A stretch of DNA of 20,062 nt. It comes from Bog-756 sp050011635 (GTDB lineage: Bacteria > Actinomycetota > Acidimicrobiia > Acidimicrobiales > RAAP-2). The DNA lies in contig JBEKIU010000057.1 of the NCBI GenBank assembly GCA_050011635.1, positions 1 through 20,062 of the forward strand, given 5' to 3'. This document shows, one piece after another, positions 7,977 to 15,735 of the stretch (positions are counted from its first letter, which is position 1; each line of letters opens with the position of its first letter). Position numbers and translations under genes: made by a program. Under the pieces are notes generated by a model, which was not told the DNA's origin, did no database searches, and saw only the letters and a list, made by a program, of their open reading frames with translations.

Positions 7977-8602
7977 CGTCGGTTCTCCGTTTCCATGTGA
8001 AGGGCGGTGGCCCCCGGGGCCGGAAGGACATCGGCCCCATCGCCGTCCGAAACCTCACCCGTTGCTCGCAGCCTCCGTGCCAGCCGCCTGCGGGCACGGT
8101 GCAGGCGCACCTCCACGGCGTTGACCGAGCAGTTCAGCACCTCAGCCGTCTCGGCCGGTGAAAGTCCGTCCCAGACCACCAGCTGCATGGCCTCGCGCTC
8201 ATTGGGGGACAGTCGTCGCAAGGCATCCGTCACGTCCACGTCGGAGGGCTCAGCCGATCCGATCGGCAAACGAGGCTGGCGGTGGATCCGATCGATCAAG
8301 AGGAGGCGCCGATTGGTGCTCCGTCTCGTGTTCCGTACCACGTTGCGGGCGACGCCGAACAACCAAAGACGATCATGCGGTGATTGAGGCAGCTCGTCGA
8401 TTCTGCGCCAGGCCACCATGTAGACCTCGGCAACCACGTCATCGATCTCGGACCGGTCCGGAGCGAGGGCCCGTGCGGCGTAGGCGTAGATGTCGTTGAA
8501 CGTCGAACTGTAGAGGGACCGGAACCGGCCCATCGGATCGTTCCCGTGCTCCTCGCCAGCACCGGATCCACCAACCCGGTTCCCCCAGCCGATTGTCCTC
8601 AT
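7973..8602 (-). CDS. ECF RNA polymerase sigma factor
   Basis: Extracytoplasmic-function sigma factor, 209 residues. Region 2 runs from FRSLYSSTFNDIYAYAARAL through the core-binding/-10 recognition segment (DDVVAEVYMVAWRRIDEL … RLWLFGVARNVVRNTRR). Region 4 is the helix-turn-helix LSPNEREAMQLVVWDGLSPA continuing ETAEVLNCSVNAVEVRLHRARRRLARRL. There is no region 1.1 or 3. Chosen start: ATG 8602. An alternative ATG at 8533 (MGRFRSL) would remove a 23-residue Gly-rich lead, and neither site has an ideally spaced Shine-Dalgarno. Its stop overlaps the start of the one-TM protein, so the two form a sigma/regulator pair. The gene is divergent from the diguanylate cyclase gene across 119 bp, in which I could not identify convincing ECF promoter hexamers. 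Confidence 0.92.
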   Translation of the reverse strand: MRTIGWGNRVGGSGAGEEHGNDPMGRFRSLYSSTFNDIYAYAARALAPDRSEIDDVVAEVYMVAWRRIDELPQSPHDRLWLFGVARNVVRNTRRSTNRRLLLIDRIHRQPRLPIGSAEPSDVDVTDALRRLSPNEREAMQLVVWDGLSPAETAEVLNCSVNAVEVRLHRARRRLARRLRATGEVSDGDGADVLPAPGATALHMETENRR

Positions 8603-8721
8603 ACCCTGCTCATGTCCGTCGGTCGGTCAGGACTTACAGGAATGTACCCCCTTTCTGGCCACGAGCCTGATGTTCGGCCCTATGAGGGTTAAAGCGGGCC
8701 CCGAAACAGGTCGATGATCTG

Positions 8722-10746
8722 ATGATGGCGACAGGTGTGGGTTCGGTGACAGATCACCATGTGTCGGGCCTCTACGTCACGATGCTGATGGAGAACCTGG
8801 CCGCTCGGCTTCCACCGGAAGCCGTTCGTGACGTCCTGTCCAGAGCAGGTGAGACCCGTAGCCCGGAGGATCTCAGCGCGTCCTCTTCGTGGAGCTCCTA
8901 CGACGAGTTCAAACGTCTCCTCCAAGAGGCCAAACGCGCTCTGGATTCACTTCCCGAGGCGAACACGAAGAGACCCACCGTCAACGCCAGGCTGGAATCG
9001 GAGCTGGCGGGGACCATCCAGGCCTTTGGCTCCCCCGCGTCGGTCCTGGCCGCCAACAGAGGCACGAATCCGTTGGTGCCGATCCGTCGGTACGAAACGA
9101 CCGAGGTCGGGCCCAACGAGTGGACGATCCGCGAATGGTTCGTCGAAGGATTCGAGCCCTTTCCGGAATTCTGCGACTTCGTCGCGCAACAGTATGCGAT
9201 GGTGCCACTGTTCTTCGGCCTTCCGGAGGGAGAGATCACCGAAGAGACGTGCCAGTGCCGCGGCGACAGCGCCTGTCTCTTCCGCATGCGCTGGGCCGAG
9301 ATCGACGAGGTGACGGCTCGAGCAGAGTACTTCGAGGCCCGGGCCCAACAACTCGAGTCGCGGCTCGAACAGCTGCAGGACATGATCACGGACCTCGCCT
9401 CCAACGAGCGATACGAGGATGTACTGCAGGGCATCGTTGCCTCCACGATGGCGACGGTCATCGCCAGCGGTGCGATTCTCGCCCTCGAACCTCGCGCCAG
9501 TCACCCCCGCAAGGTCTACTCATTGGGTCTCAGCAATGCCGAAGCGAGCGCGATCGCCGACGATCTCCTCGACGGCGGCTCCCGACAGAAGGACGTGGCC
9601 GTCGCCGATGTGACCTCCGTTCGCCGACACTACGGTGTCCTCGCCATCGGCGAGCACGGTGGTCTCTTCACCTCGCAGTCGCGCAGCGCCCTCGAGACCC
9701 ATGCCCGGCTGGCCGCCGCCGCTCTCGATGCCGCGGATGCTCTCGAAGAAGCCCGGCATCAGGCCATGTCGGCGCAGGCTCTGCTGCACCTGTCCACATC
9801 CCTGGCCGAGATCGTGAGCACCGAGGAGATGGCGTCGAGGGTGGTCCGGGCAGTCCCCGACGTCATCGACTGCGACCGGGTCACCCTGCTGCTTGACGAC
9901 GGGAGCCCTTCGGACTCCGCTGACCGGAAGTATCGGGTGATGTCCTCGTTCGGCTATTCCGATGAGATCGCCGGCTCGCTGGTCGGCCGGATCTTCACCG
10001 CCAGGGATGTCGGCGTGAACTCCGAATACGGTCTGGTGGAGCGCACCCACTCGTCGATCGATCATGCAGCCACGGTCTCGGCACCCATAACGATCGACGG
10101 GGCCACCAGCGGCTTCATCGTCGTCAGCGTGGCCTCGGAACCACAACGTCTGTCCGTCACCCCCCGACTCGCGGAGCGCCTGAAAGGCCTCGCCGCGCAG
10201 GCGGCGATTGCCATCAACAACGCGCGGCTGGTGGACCAGATTCGCTACCAGGCAGTCCACGACACACTGACCGGTCTCCCGAATCGGGCACTCATCATCG
10301 ACCGCATCGACCGGATCCTGGCCCGGGCCCGACGGGACGATGTTCAGGTCGCAGCCCTCTTCGTCGATCTCGACGGTTTCAAAGAAGTCAACGACACGCT
10401 CGGGCACGGTGCCGGCGACCGCCTGCTCAAGGCGGTGGCCGGGCGCCTCTCCACCGTCATGCGCGAGATCGACGGTATCGGCCGGCTGGGGGGCGACGAG
10501 TTCATCGTTCTCGTCGACGGGGACACCAAGTCCGAAGGTCCGGAATTCATCGCCCACAGACTTCTCGAATCCCTTCGTGCGCCGTTCGACCTCGGTGATG
10601 TCACCGGCGGCCCGGTCACGCTGACGGCGAGCATCGGCATTGCCGCCGGCGTACGACCATCGGCGACCGAGCTCCTCCGAGATGCCGACATTGCGCTCTA
10701 CGCGGCCAAGGCCAAAGGCAAGAACTGCTACGTCGTCTTCCAGTAG
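8722..10746 (+). CDS. Sensor diguanylate cyclase: Cys-rich N-domain, GAF-like x2, GGDEF
   Basis: Makes cyclic di-GMP from GTP; 674 residues, no TM segment, so a cytoplasmic sensor. Domains in order: (1) residues ~10-192, resembling V4R-type small-ligand sensor domains, ending in EETCQCRGDSACLFRMRW with C177, C179 and C185; (2) a coiled coil at about 195-225; (3) a GAF-like domain at ~226-342; (4) a second GAF-like domain at ~350-505; (5) the GGDEF domain from HDTLTGLPNR (513-522) with metal-site LFVDLDGFKEVND (546-558) and an intact GGDEF (590-594). An RxxD inhibitory site (REID, 581-584) lies five residues before GGDEF, so product inhibition is expected. No EAL domain follows. The start at 8722 or 8725 (tandem ATG) has only a weak ribosome-binding site (ACAGGT). 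Confidence 0.92.
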   Translation: MMATGVGSVTDHHVSGLYVTMLMENLAARLPPEAVRDVLSRAGETRSPEDLSASSSWSSYDEFKRLLQEAKRALDSLPEANTKRPTVNARLESELAGTIQAFGSPASVLAANRGTNPLVPIRRYETTEVGPNEWTIREWFVEGFEPFPEFCDFVAQQYAMVPLFFGLPEGEITEETCQCRGDSACLFRMRWAEIDEVTARAEYFEARAQQLESRLEQLQDMITDLASNERYEDVLQGIVASTMATVIASGAILALEPRASHPRKVYSLGLSNAEASAIADDLLDGGSRQKDVAVADVTSVRRHYGVLAIGEHGGLFTSQSRSALETHARLAAAALDAADALEEARHQAMSAQALLHLSTSLAEIVSTEEMASRVVRAVPDVIDCDRVTLLLDDGSPSDSADRKYRVMSSFGYSDEIAGSLVGRIFTARDVGVNSEYGLVERTHSSIDHAATVSAPITIDGATSGFIVVSVASEPQRLSVTPRLAERLKGLAAQAAIAINNARLVDQIRYQAVHDTLTGLPNRALIIDRIDRILARARRDDVQVAALFVDLDGFKEVNDTLGHGAGDRLLKAVAGRLSTVMREIDGIGRLGGDEFIVLVDGDTKSEGPEFIAHRLLESLRAPFDLGDVTGGPVTLTASIGIAAGVRPSATELLRDADIALYAAKAKGKNCYVVFQ

Positions 10747-10791
10747 CGCTGGATGAGGTGCCAGACATACCTCCCGTGTCCGCGCCCGGGG

Positions 10792-11109
10792 CTAGCGTCG
10801 TGGCGACGGTGGTGTCTCCTCGACACGCGCATACAGGATGTCGAAGTTCTTCCGTGAGGGATTCTCGCCTGTCGCTCTGAAGATGTCGTTCACGACGGTG
10901 GCGGAAACCTCCTCCGAGTCAGCCAGGCCGTCGCTCCAGAACGAACTGGCAATGATCTCCGCCCGCTCTCCTGCATCCGCCCTCAGGAGGGTGACTCCCA
11001 AGAAATTGGGCACTCGACGGAAGGCCGGGAGCACCTCCTCAGAGAACGACTCGGTCATCCTCGGAAGATCAGACAGGTCGACGTAAAAACGGATTTGTCG
11101 GCTCTTCAT
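10792..11109 (-). CDS. Small ABM-like (dimeric alpha/beta barrel) protein
   Basis: A 105-residue protein with a ferredoxin-like alpha/beta pattern: strand IRFYVDLSDL, helix MTESFSEEVLPAFRRVP, strand NFLGVTLLRADAGERAEIIASSFW, helix EVSATVVNDIFRATG, and last strand KNFDILYARVEE. This fits antibiotic-biosynthesis-monooxygenase-like (ABM/EthD-type) proteins, which act as cofactor-free monooxygenases, decarboxylases or isomerases on aromatic or polyketide compounds, but many are uncharacterised. Start ATG 11109 has AGGAGG eight bases upstream. It is the last gene of the minus-strand catabolic run, 144 bp after the second ABM gene. The gap contains a TAGATT hexamer (11147-11152, minus) that might be its own -10, without a good -35. 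Confidence 0.65.
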   Translation of the reverse strand: MKSRQIRFYVDLSDLPRMTESFSEEVLPAFRRVPNFLGVTLLRADAGERAEIIASSFWSDGLADSEEVSATVVNDIFRATGENPSRKNFDILYARVEETPPSPRR

Positions 11110-11253
11110 GTCGAGGACCTCCTCCTGGTGGAGCCCCTGGTTGATGAATCTAACCCCATTTCGAATGCGGTCTGCGGACAGAGATGTCGTGCGCCCGTCC
11201 CGGCCGCTGTCTCTCCTGCCCCGCCGGGTGCCCGCGCTCGCACACCGGTCCGG

Positions 11254-11571
11254 TCAGGCGCCTTCGCTCACGGCATCCCAGGTTTCGCCCGGCACCTCGA
11301 CGTGGATGATCTCCGGTGCGGCCGCCAGCCAGCGGGGCATCTGCTCCATCGCCGCCTTGAAGTGGGCTGATTGGACATGGGCGTCCCCCGCCTCGCGGTC
11401 ACGGTATGCCTCGATCAGGACCCACAGATTCGGATCCTCGGCACTGCGGTACCAGTCGTACGAGATGTTCCCCGGCTCCGCCCGCGTCGATGTCGTGAAC
11501 TCCGCGACGAGCGAGGGGAAGTCGTCCGCGTACTTAGCCCGCACCGGCTGCTTGACGACGATGAAGATCAT
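11254..11571 (-). CDS. Antibiotic biosynthesis monooxygenase (ABM) domain protein
   Basis: A 105-residue single-domain ABM protein, comparable in size to quinol monooxygenases of the YgiN type. Seen: MIFIVVKQPVRAKYADDFPS as first strand and helix, VAEFTTSTRAEPGNISYDWY leading to RSAEDPNLWVLIEAYRD (a conserved ABM stretch), then AHVQSAHFKAAMEQMPRWLA, which holds the His of the usual H-x-x-x-x-H/F pattern. ATG 11571 is chosen over the longer frame to 11625 because GAGGAGG lies 5-6 nt upstream and the first beta strand starts at once. It sits 54 bp after the aldolase-like gene in the same direction. Its likely partner substrate is a phenolic, quinol or enolic intermediate of the pathway (inference). 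Confidence 0.82.
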   Translation of the reverse strand: MIFIVVKQPVRAKYADDFPSLVAEFTTSTRAEPGNISYDWYRSAEDPNLWVLIEAYRDREAGDAHVQSAHFKAAMEQMPRWLAAAPEIIHVEVPGETWDAVSEGA

Positions 11572-11625
11572 CCGAACCTCCTCGGAGAGGGCATGGGCGA
11601 TGAACGGGGAAGGATCACGACGCAC

Positions 11626-12396
11626 TCATTCCTCGAGCAGTTCGGGCTGGATGGTCACGATCCATTCGTAGAGGGGTTGGAACGCCCGCCACCCCGCCAT
11701 CGGCGGCCCGACGAGAGGCGCTGTCTTCTCTGCTTGATCAGGGTCGATCAGCACCGGGTCACCCGCGGCCTCGGCCAGAAGCTGGGCCTGGCAGGTGCGC
11801 TCCATGGTGATGAACCACCATGCCGCCTCGTCGACCGAGGTCTGTCCGACAGTGAGCAGTCCGTGGTTGGCCAGGATCAGGGCCTTGTTCGGACCGAGGG
11901 CATGAGCAAGGCGCTTTCCCTCCTCGAGATCGAGCACGACGCCGGTATAGTCGTCGAATACCGCGTGGTCGCCGTAGAAGGCACACGAATCCTGGGTCAG
12001 GGGATCGAGCCGTCGGCGCAGCGACGACCATGCCTTGCCGTGCACGGAGTGGGCGTGAGCGGCGGCCACCACATCGGGGCGTGCGGCGTGGATCTGTGAG
12101 TGGATGGCGAAGGCGGCGGCATTGACCGGCCAGGTGCCGTCGACCACGTCTCCGCGGTCGTTGACCAGGATGAGGTCCTTCACCCGGATGAGTTTGAAAT
12201 TCATTCCCAGTGGGTTGACCCAGAAGTGGTCGGACTGCTCGGGATCCCGCGCCGTGATGTGTCCGGCCAACCCTTCATCGAATCCGAACTGCCCGAACAG
12301 CCGGAAGGAGGCGGCGAGTCGCTGTTTGCGGTGCCTCCGTTCGTCCTCGACGTTGTCGAAGGTCGGGAACCGGGGCGGAAGGCGGTCTGAGGGCAT
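11626..12396 (-). CDS. Class II aldolase/adducin family protein
   Basis: A zinc-dependent aldolase, epimerase or decarboxylase-type enzyme of 256 residues; exact reaction unknown. Family features: an N-terminal helix RKQRLAASFRLFGQFGF, then EGLAGHITAR at the position of the usual GN(I/L)SxR block. FWVNPLGMNFKLIRVKDLIL is a hallmark of the adducin-like branch. The metal site AHAHSVHG gives H114 and H116, and the later His lies in ILANHGLL (H178). A cofactor-free retro-aldol or decarboxylation step would fit a ring-cleavage pathway (inference). Start ATG 12396 has GGAG seven bases upstream. The open frame continues to a TTG at 12441 adjacent to the P450 stop, but that start is less likely. Confidence 0.88.
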   Translation of the reverse strand: MPSDRLPPRFPTFDNVEDERRHRKQRLAASFRLFGQFGFDEGLAGHITARDPEQSDHFWVNPLGMNFKLIRVKDLILVNDRGDVVDGTWPVNAAAFAIHSQIHAARPDVVAAAHAHSVHGKAWSSLRRRLDPLTQDSCAFYGDHAVFDDYTGVVLDLEEGKRLAHALGPNKALILANHGLLTVGQTSVDEAAWWFITMERTCQAQLLAEAAGDPVLIDPDQAEKTAPLVGPPMAGWRAFQPLYEWIVTIQPELLEE

Positions 12397-12441
12397 GGCT
12401 GGCTCCAAGGTGAAGTCGGTGGTGGGCGAGTCGGTCGGCAA

Positions 12442-13737
12442 TCAGCCGGCCTGGGTCCCGGCGGGCGTGATGTCCAGGTGCAGTTGGGTGAGGCCGCGGA
12501 GGATGTAGGTCGGCATGTACTGGTACCGGCGGTCGCCAGGTGGGCCATGATGGGCCTCGGAGATGCCGATTCCCTCCGTGCGGTCGAGGAGTCGCTCGAT
12601 GCTCACCCTCGTCTCCATGCGGGCGAGTGATCCACCCGGGCAGCTGTGGACGCCGCGTCCGAAGGCCAGGTGCTCCCGAGCGTTGTCACGATCGACGCGG
12701 AACTCCGACGGGTCCTCGAAGTGGCCGGGATCGCGGTTCGCCGCGCCGTTGACCACCATGAGCGTGGCGCCGGCGGGAATGTCGACTCCGGCCATGGCGG
12801 TCGTCCGGCGGGCCAGCCGGAAGTCGCCCTTGACCGGGGATTCGATCCGGAGCGCTTCCTCCACGAAGTTGGGGATGAGCTCGCGCTGCTCCCGCAGCCG
12901 CCGCTGCAGCTCGGGCCGCTCGGCGATGAGTTGCAGGGTGGTTCCGAGGAGTCGCACCGTGGTCTCCTGGCCGGCGGCGAAGACGTTGGCGGCGACCCGG
13001 ACGACATCGATGACCTCGGGCAGCTCACCGCTCGGGAACGTGGTGGTGGCGAGCGCCGTCAGCACATCGTGGCGCGGCTCGAGCCGGCGGTCCTCGATGT
13101 AGCGACTGAAGCGGTCGTAGAGCCACTCGAGGGGGTTGAGCGACATGGACTCCTTGGTGCTGCCGACGGCGGCGTCGTGCGGCCGGCGGGCCAGCGCGGC
13201 CCGGAACTCCCCGTGTTCGTCCTCGGGCACGCCGAGCAGATCGGCGATGACGAACAGGGTGAACGGGTTGGCATACCCGCCGATGAACTCGAACTCGTCA
13301 CCCGAGAGGAGCTCATCGATCTGGCGATCGGCGAGGCGCCACACGAACTCCTCGTTCTCCTTCAATCGCTTCGGGGTGAGCTGTCGCATGACCAGGTGCC
13401 GGTGGTCACGGTGCATGGGTGGGTCCATGGTGGTGAGTTGGTCACTGAACGGCAGCTCGTCGCGGTGCTGGTCGATCAGCTCGCTTACGTCGTCGCCGGC
13501 CAGCGGCACGGGAAAACCCGGGAACGGCCCCGTCACCGAGTTGCACGAGGAGAACGAGTCGGTGTCGTTGTAGACGGCGCACGCCTCGTCGTAGCCGGTG
13601 ACCATGAAGACGTCCTGGCTCGGCTCGCGGCGTACCGGGCACTGGGCCCGCAGCCAGTCGAAGTAGGGGTAGGGGTCGGCGACGAGCTCGTTGCCCCGGA
13701 AGAAGTCGATGGCGTCGTACTCGATGGCGTCGCTCAT
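12442..13737 (-). CDS. Cytochrome P450 monooxygenase
   Basis: Soluble bacterial class I P450 of 431 residues that would hydroxylate a hydrophobic substrate with electrons from separate ferredoxin and reductase proteins (none in the window). Key sites: the I-helix oxygen-activation motif AGQETT (A255-T260, with the acid-alcohol pair E258-T259), the ExxR motif E294-A-L-R297, and heme-ligand loop FGRGVHSCPGG with C366. The segment TMDPPMHRDHRHLVMRQLTP is the conserved C-helix region. The start is ATG 13737 with AAAAGG eight bases upstream; the ORF is open further upstream in this frame but only antisense/shifted to the NTF2-like gene. The first four bases overlap the end of that gene (ATGA), so the two proteins are made together. 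Family assignment within CYP is not possible by eye. Confidence 0.95.
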   Translation of the reverse strand: MSDAIEYDAIDFFRGNELVADPYPYFDWLRAQCPVRREPSQDVFMVTGYDEACAVYNDTDSFSSCNSVTGPFPGFPVPLAGDDVSELIDQHRDELPFSDQLTTMDPPMHRDHRHLVMRQLTPKRLKENEEFVWRLADRQIDELLSGDEFEFIGGYANPFTLFVIADLLGVPEDEHGEFRAALARRPHDAAVGSTKESMSLNPLEWLYDRFSRYIEDRRLEPRHDVLTALATTTFPSGELPEVIDVVRVAANVFAAGQETTVRLLGTTLQLIAERPELQRRLREQRELIPNFVEEALRIESPVKGDFRLARRTTAMAGVDIPAGATLMVVNGAANRDPGHFEDPSEFRVDRDNAREHLAFGRGVHSCPGGSLARMETRVSIERLLDRTEGIGISEAHHGPPGDRRYQYMPTYILRGLTQLHLDITPAGTQAG

Positions 13738-14165
13738 GTCGGCACCTTTTCTGGTGGGTTGTCGGTCACGAAGGTGGCGGCACGGTGGTGGAACCGCCAC
13801 GTGCCGTTCCCGTCGTGGTGGAGGGTGTCGTGGTAGCGGCCCACGAGCTGGATCGACCAGCCGGACTCGCCGAGCAGGCAGAAGACCACATCGCTGATGG
13901 CCGTGGCCTCGGTCTCGCTCCACTCGGCGACCACGGTGTTGAGGACGAGGTGGCGCTGGGGTCGCTTGGGTTCCCACCTCGAGTACGCGTCGTGGAGTGC
14001 CTGGCGGCCGCGATGGGTTCCCATCCCGGGGATCTCGACACCGCCGTCGGGGCAGAACGTGTCGACCACGTCGTCGGTCCGGCCGTCGTCGAGGGCGTGG
14101 GTGTAGACGGCGATGGCCGTACGAACACCCTCGGCGACGTCGGCCCGGGTCATCGCGGCCGGCAC
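13734..14165 (-). CDS. NTF2-like / SnoaL-like domain protein
   Basis: A 143-residue cone-shaped alpha+beta protein of the NTF2-like superfamily, whose members act as isomerases, dehydratases, ring-hydroxylase small (beta) subunits or binding proteins. Seen: helix VAEGVRTAIAVYTHALDDG, the standard DDVVDTFCPDGGVEIPGMG strand-turn, helix RQALHDAYSRW, the strand set HLVLNTVVAEWSETEATAIS, and last strands SIQLVGRYHDTLHHDGNGTW and RFHHRAATFV. The GTG at 14165 is preferred over ATG 14153 because AGGAGG lies seven bases upstream of GTG. It sits 51 bp after the Rieske alpha gene and overlaps the P450 gene by 4 bp. Inference: either the small subunit of the Rieske oxygenase or a P450-pathway dehydratase/isomerase. 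Confidence 0.85.
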   Translation of the reverse strand: MPAAMTRADVAEGVRTAIAVYTHALDDGRTDDVVDTFCPDGGVEIPGMGTHRGRQALHDAYSRWEPKRPQRHLVLNTVVAEWSETEATAISDVVFCLLGESGWSIQLVGRYHDTLHHDGNGTWRFHHRAATFVTDNPPEKVPT

Positions 14166-14216
14166 GGGCCGGCCTCCTGTGGCGATACCGCCGCCCCCGG
14201 CCCACTCACGATGCGC

Positions 14217-15581
14217 TCAGAGGTCGATGTCGGCAATGGGGCTCTCGAGGGGATTCACGTTGACCGCCTGCAGCGCGGGCAACAGCTTCTCGTAGGGGAG
14301 GCCGGCCAGAAACCCGTCCACGGTCCGCTCGAAGTTGGCGATCCCGCCTTCGGCCCGTTCGGACAGGCGCATGTACTCGAATCCGCGGGCATGGAGGCCC
14401 CGCTGCTGTCTCGGGAGGTTGGAGAAGTCCTGGGCCGGGATGGGCGGCCAGCGCGGATCGTCGCACTCCCACGGCTCCGGCGGCGTGGGAGCCTCCGGTT
14501 CGTCGCCCTCCGGAAACCGGGTCAGCGACCAGATCTCCATCATCGTCTCCTCGGGGCCCAGTGGTCGGAACCGATAGGCCGAAGCGCTGCTGTACATGGG
14601 CAGGACGAAGTAGTGCGGGAAGCAGTAGCCCATGGGCTCGTTGAGCCCCTGATCCTCGAGCTCGTTGAGGTCGGGCATGTCCGAGCCCCGACCCCGGTGC
14701 CAGTCCACGACGGCGTCGTTGAGAGCCCGGGCCCAGGTCGACATGGCCAGCGTGGGGTCTGCCGGGAGCTCCATGTCCGCCAGGCCCTCGGCCACGCGTA
14801 CGTCGTTGGCGTGCACCATCCCGGCCATGCCCTCGCTCATCGTGTGCAGGTACTGGAGCTCGGCGTCGATGAGGACCCGTGGATCGACGGGTCCGCCCTG
14901 GCGGGGCGGGATCCTTCCCGGGATGACCAGCTGGGGATGGGTCTCGATCACGTGGTACTGCTCCATGAACGCCTCTTCCGCCAGCTTCCAGTTCACCGGA
15001 AGACGGCAGGCGTACCACCATTCGGCGCGCATCGACTCGACCTTCCAGGCGTCGAGGATGGTGGCGAACGGCTCGATGCACTCCCGGAGAGGCGGCGCGC
15101 CGTCATCGAGGTTGATCCACGCACAGCCGCCCCACACCTCGGCCCGCACCGGCGTGAGGTCGAGGTCCTCCGGCTGCAGGTTGTGCTCGGCGAACGTCCT
15201 CGACTGGGTGACGAAGGTGTTCTTGCCATCCGGGCCGTAGCACCACCCGTGGAAGGGGCAGATGAACCCGGTCTCACAGGTTCCCCTCCCCTCGGCGACC
15301 CGGACCCCCCGATGTCGGCAGGTGTTCTGGAAGGCCCGCACGCCGAGGTCCTCGGTGCGCACCACGACAACGGATTGATCGAAGATCTGGTACTCGACGA
15401 AGTCGTGCGGGTTCGGGATCTCCTCGAGCCGGCACGCCATCTGCCAGACCCGGGACCAGAGCAGATCGACCTCCATCCGGTAGAAGTCCGGGTCGTAGTA
15501 GCGCTCCTTACGAGCCCGGTCCGGGAACTCCATCGAATAGGGCACCGGCAGTGCCGACCATCTCCGATCCACGATCGCCAC
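14217..15581 (-). CDS. Rieske ring-hydroxylating oxygenase, alpha subunit
   Basis: Catalytic subunit of a non-heme iron oxygenase, 454 residues. The Rieske [2Fe-2S] site is C88-x-H90 (TCRHRG) and C108-x2-H111 (CPFHGW). In the catalytic domain, EEAFMEQYHVIETH gives the iron ligands H210 and H215, with E207 in the bridging acid position usually held by Asp. The third, C-terminal carboxylate ligand is not obvious by eye. The start is GTG 15581, with AGGGGG about five bases upstream; the next Met (residue 17) is a weaker option. It is the first gene of the minus-strand catabolic run and diverges from the Baeyer-Villiger gene over a 154-bp region holding an inverted-repeat operator. No ferredoxin or reductase component is encoded nearby. 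Confidence 0.94.
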   Translation of the reverse strand: MAIVDRRWSALPVPYSMEFPDRARKERYYDPDFYRMEVDLLWSRVWQMACRLEEIPNPHDFVEYQIFDQSVVVVRTEDLGVRAFQNTCRHRGVRVAEGRGTCETGFICPFHGWCYGPDGKNTFVTQSRTFAEHNLQPEDLDLTPVRAEVWGGCAWINLDDGAPPLRECIEPFATILDAWKVESMRAEWWYACRLPVNWKLAEEAFMEQYHVIETHPQLVIPGRIPPRQGGPVDPRVLIDAELQYLHTMSEGMAGMVHANDVRVAEGLADMELPADPTLAMSTWARALNDAVVDWHRGRGSDMPDLNELEDQGLNEPMGYCFPHYFVLPMYSSASAYRFRPLGPEETMMEIWSLTRFPEGDEPEAPTPPEPWECDDPRWPPIPAQDFSNLPRQQRGLHARGFEYMRLSERAEGGIANFERTVDGFLAGLPYEKLLPALQAVNVNPLESPIADIDL

Positions 15582-15619
15582 CCAGGCCCCCTTTCCACTC
15601 GGCGTGCGTTTTGGAGAAG

Positions 15620-15650
15620 TGTATACTCACCGCTCGACCGGTCGGTACAA
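15620..15650 (-). promoter_or_regulatory. Possible promoter for the Rieske operon
   Basis: On the minus strand TTGTAC (15645-15650) and TATACA (15620-15625) could serve as -35 and -10 with a long 19-bp spacer. The same GTATAC core reads TATACT (15622-15627) on the plus strand and could be the -10 for the Baeyer-Villiger gene, although no good plus-strand -35 precedes it. The minus -35 lies inside the inverted repeat, so binding there would block initiation. Confidence 0.35.
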
Positions 15651-15661
15651 GTTTTGTACCG
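15637..15661. promoter_or_regulatory. Operator: perfect inverted repeat plus shared 13-bp element
   Basis: CGGTACAA (15643-15650), spacer GTT, TTGTACCG (15654-15661) is a perfect 8-bp inverted repeat with a 3-nt spacer, the size typical of TetR-family operators (family knowledge). It overlaps ACCGGTCGGTACA (15637-15649), which recurs exactly on the minus strand at 18583-18595 in the other divergent promoter region of the cluster. The adjoining GACCGGTC (15636-15643) is itself palindromic. The site lies 55 bp from the Rieske start and 86 bp from the Baeyer-Villiger start. Confidence 0.65.
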
Positions 15662-15735
15662 GCACCCCGGGACCGCAGGGTGGGCACGTCTCTGGCCACG
15701 ATGCGACCCTGGTGTGCCGATCGCCGCGGAGGCTC

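Noticed and set aside
10755..10773. GAGGT…ACCTC hairpin between the convergent cyclase (GGDEF) and ABM genes
   Set aside because: A 5-bp stem with a 9-nt loop and no T-tract is too weak to call a terminator.
12397..12441. TTG start giving the aldolase-like protein 15 extra residues
   Set aside because: The extension lacks family similarity, and ATG 12396 has a GGAG at proper spacing.
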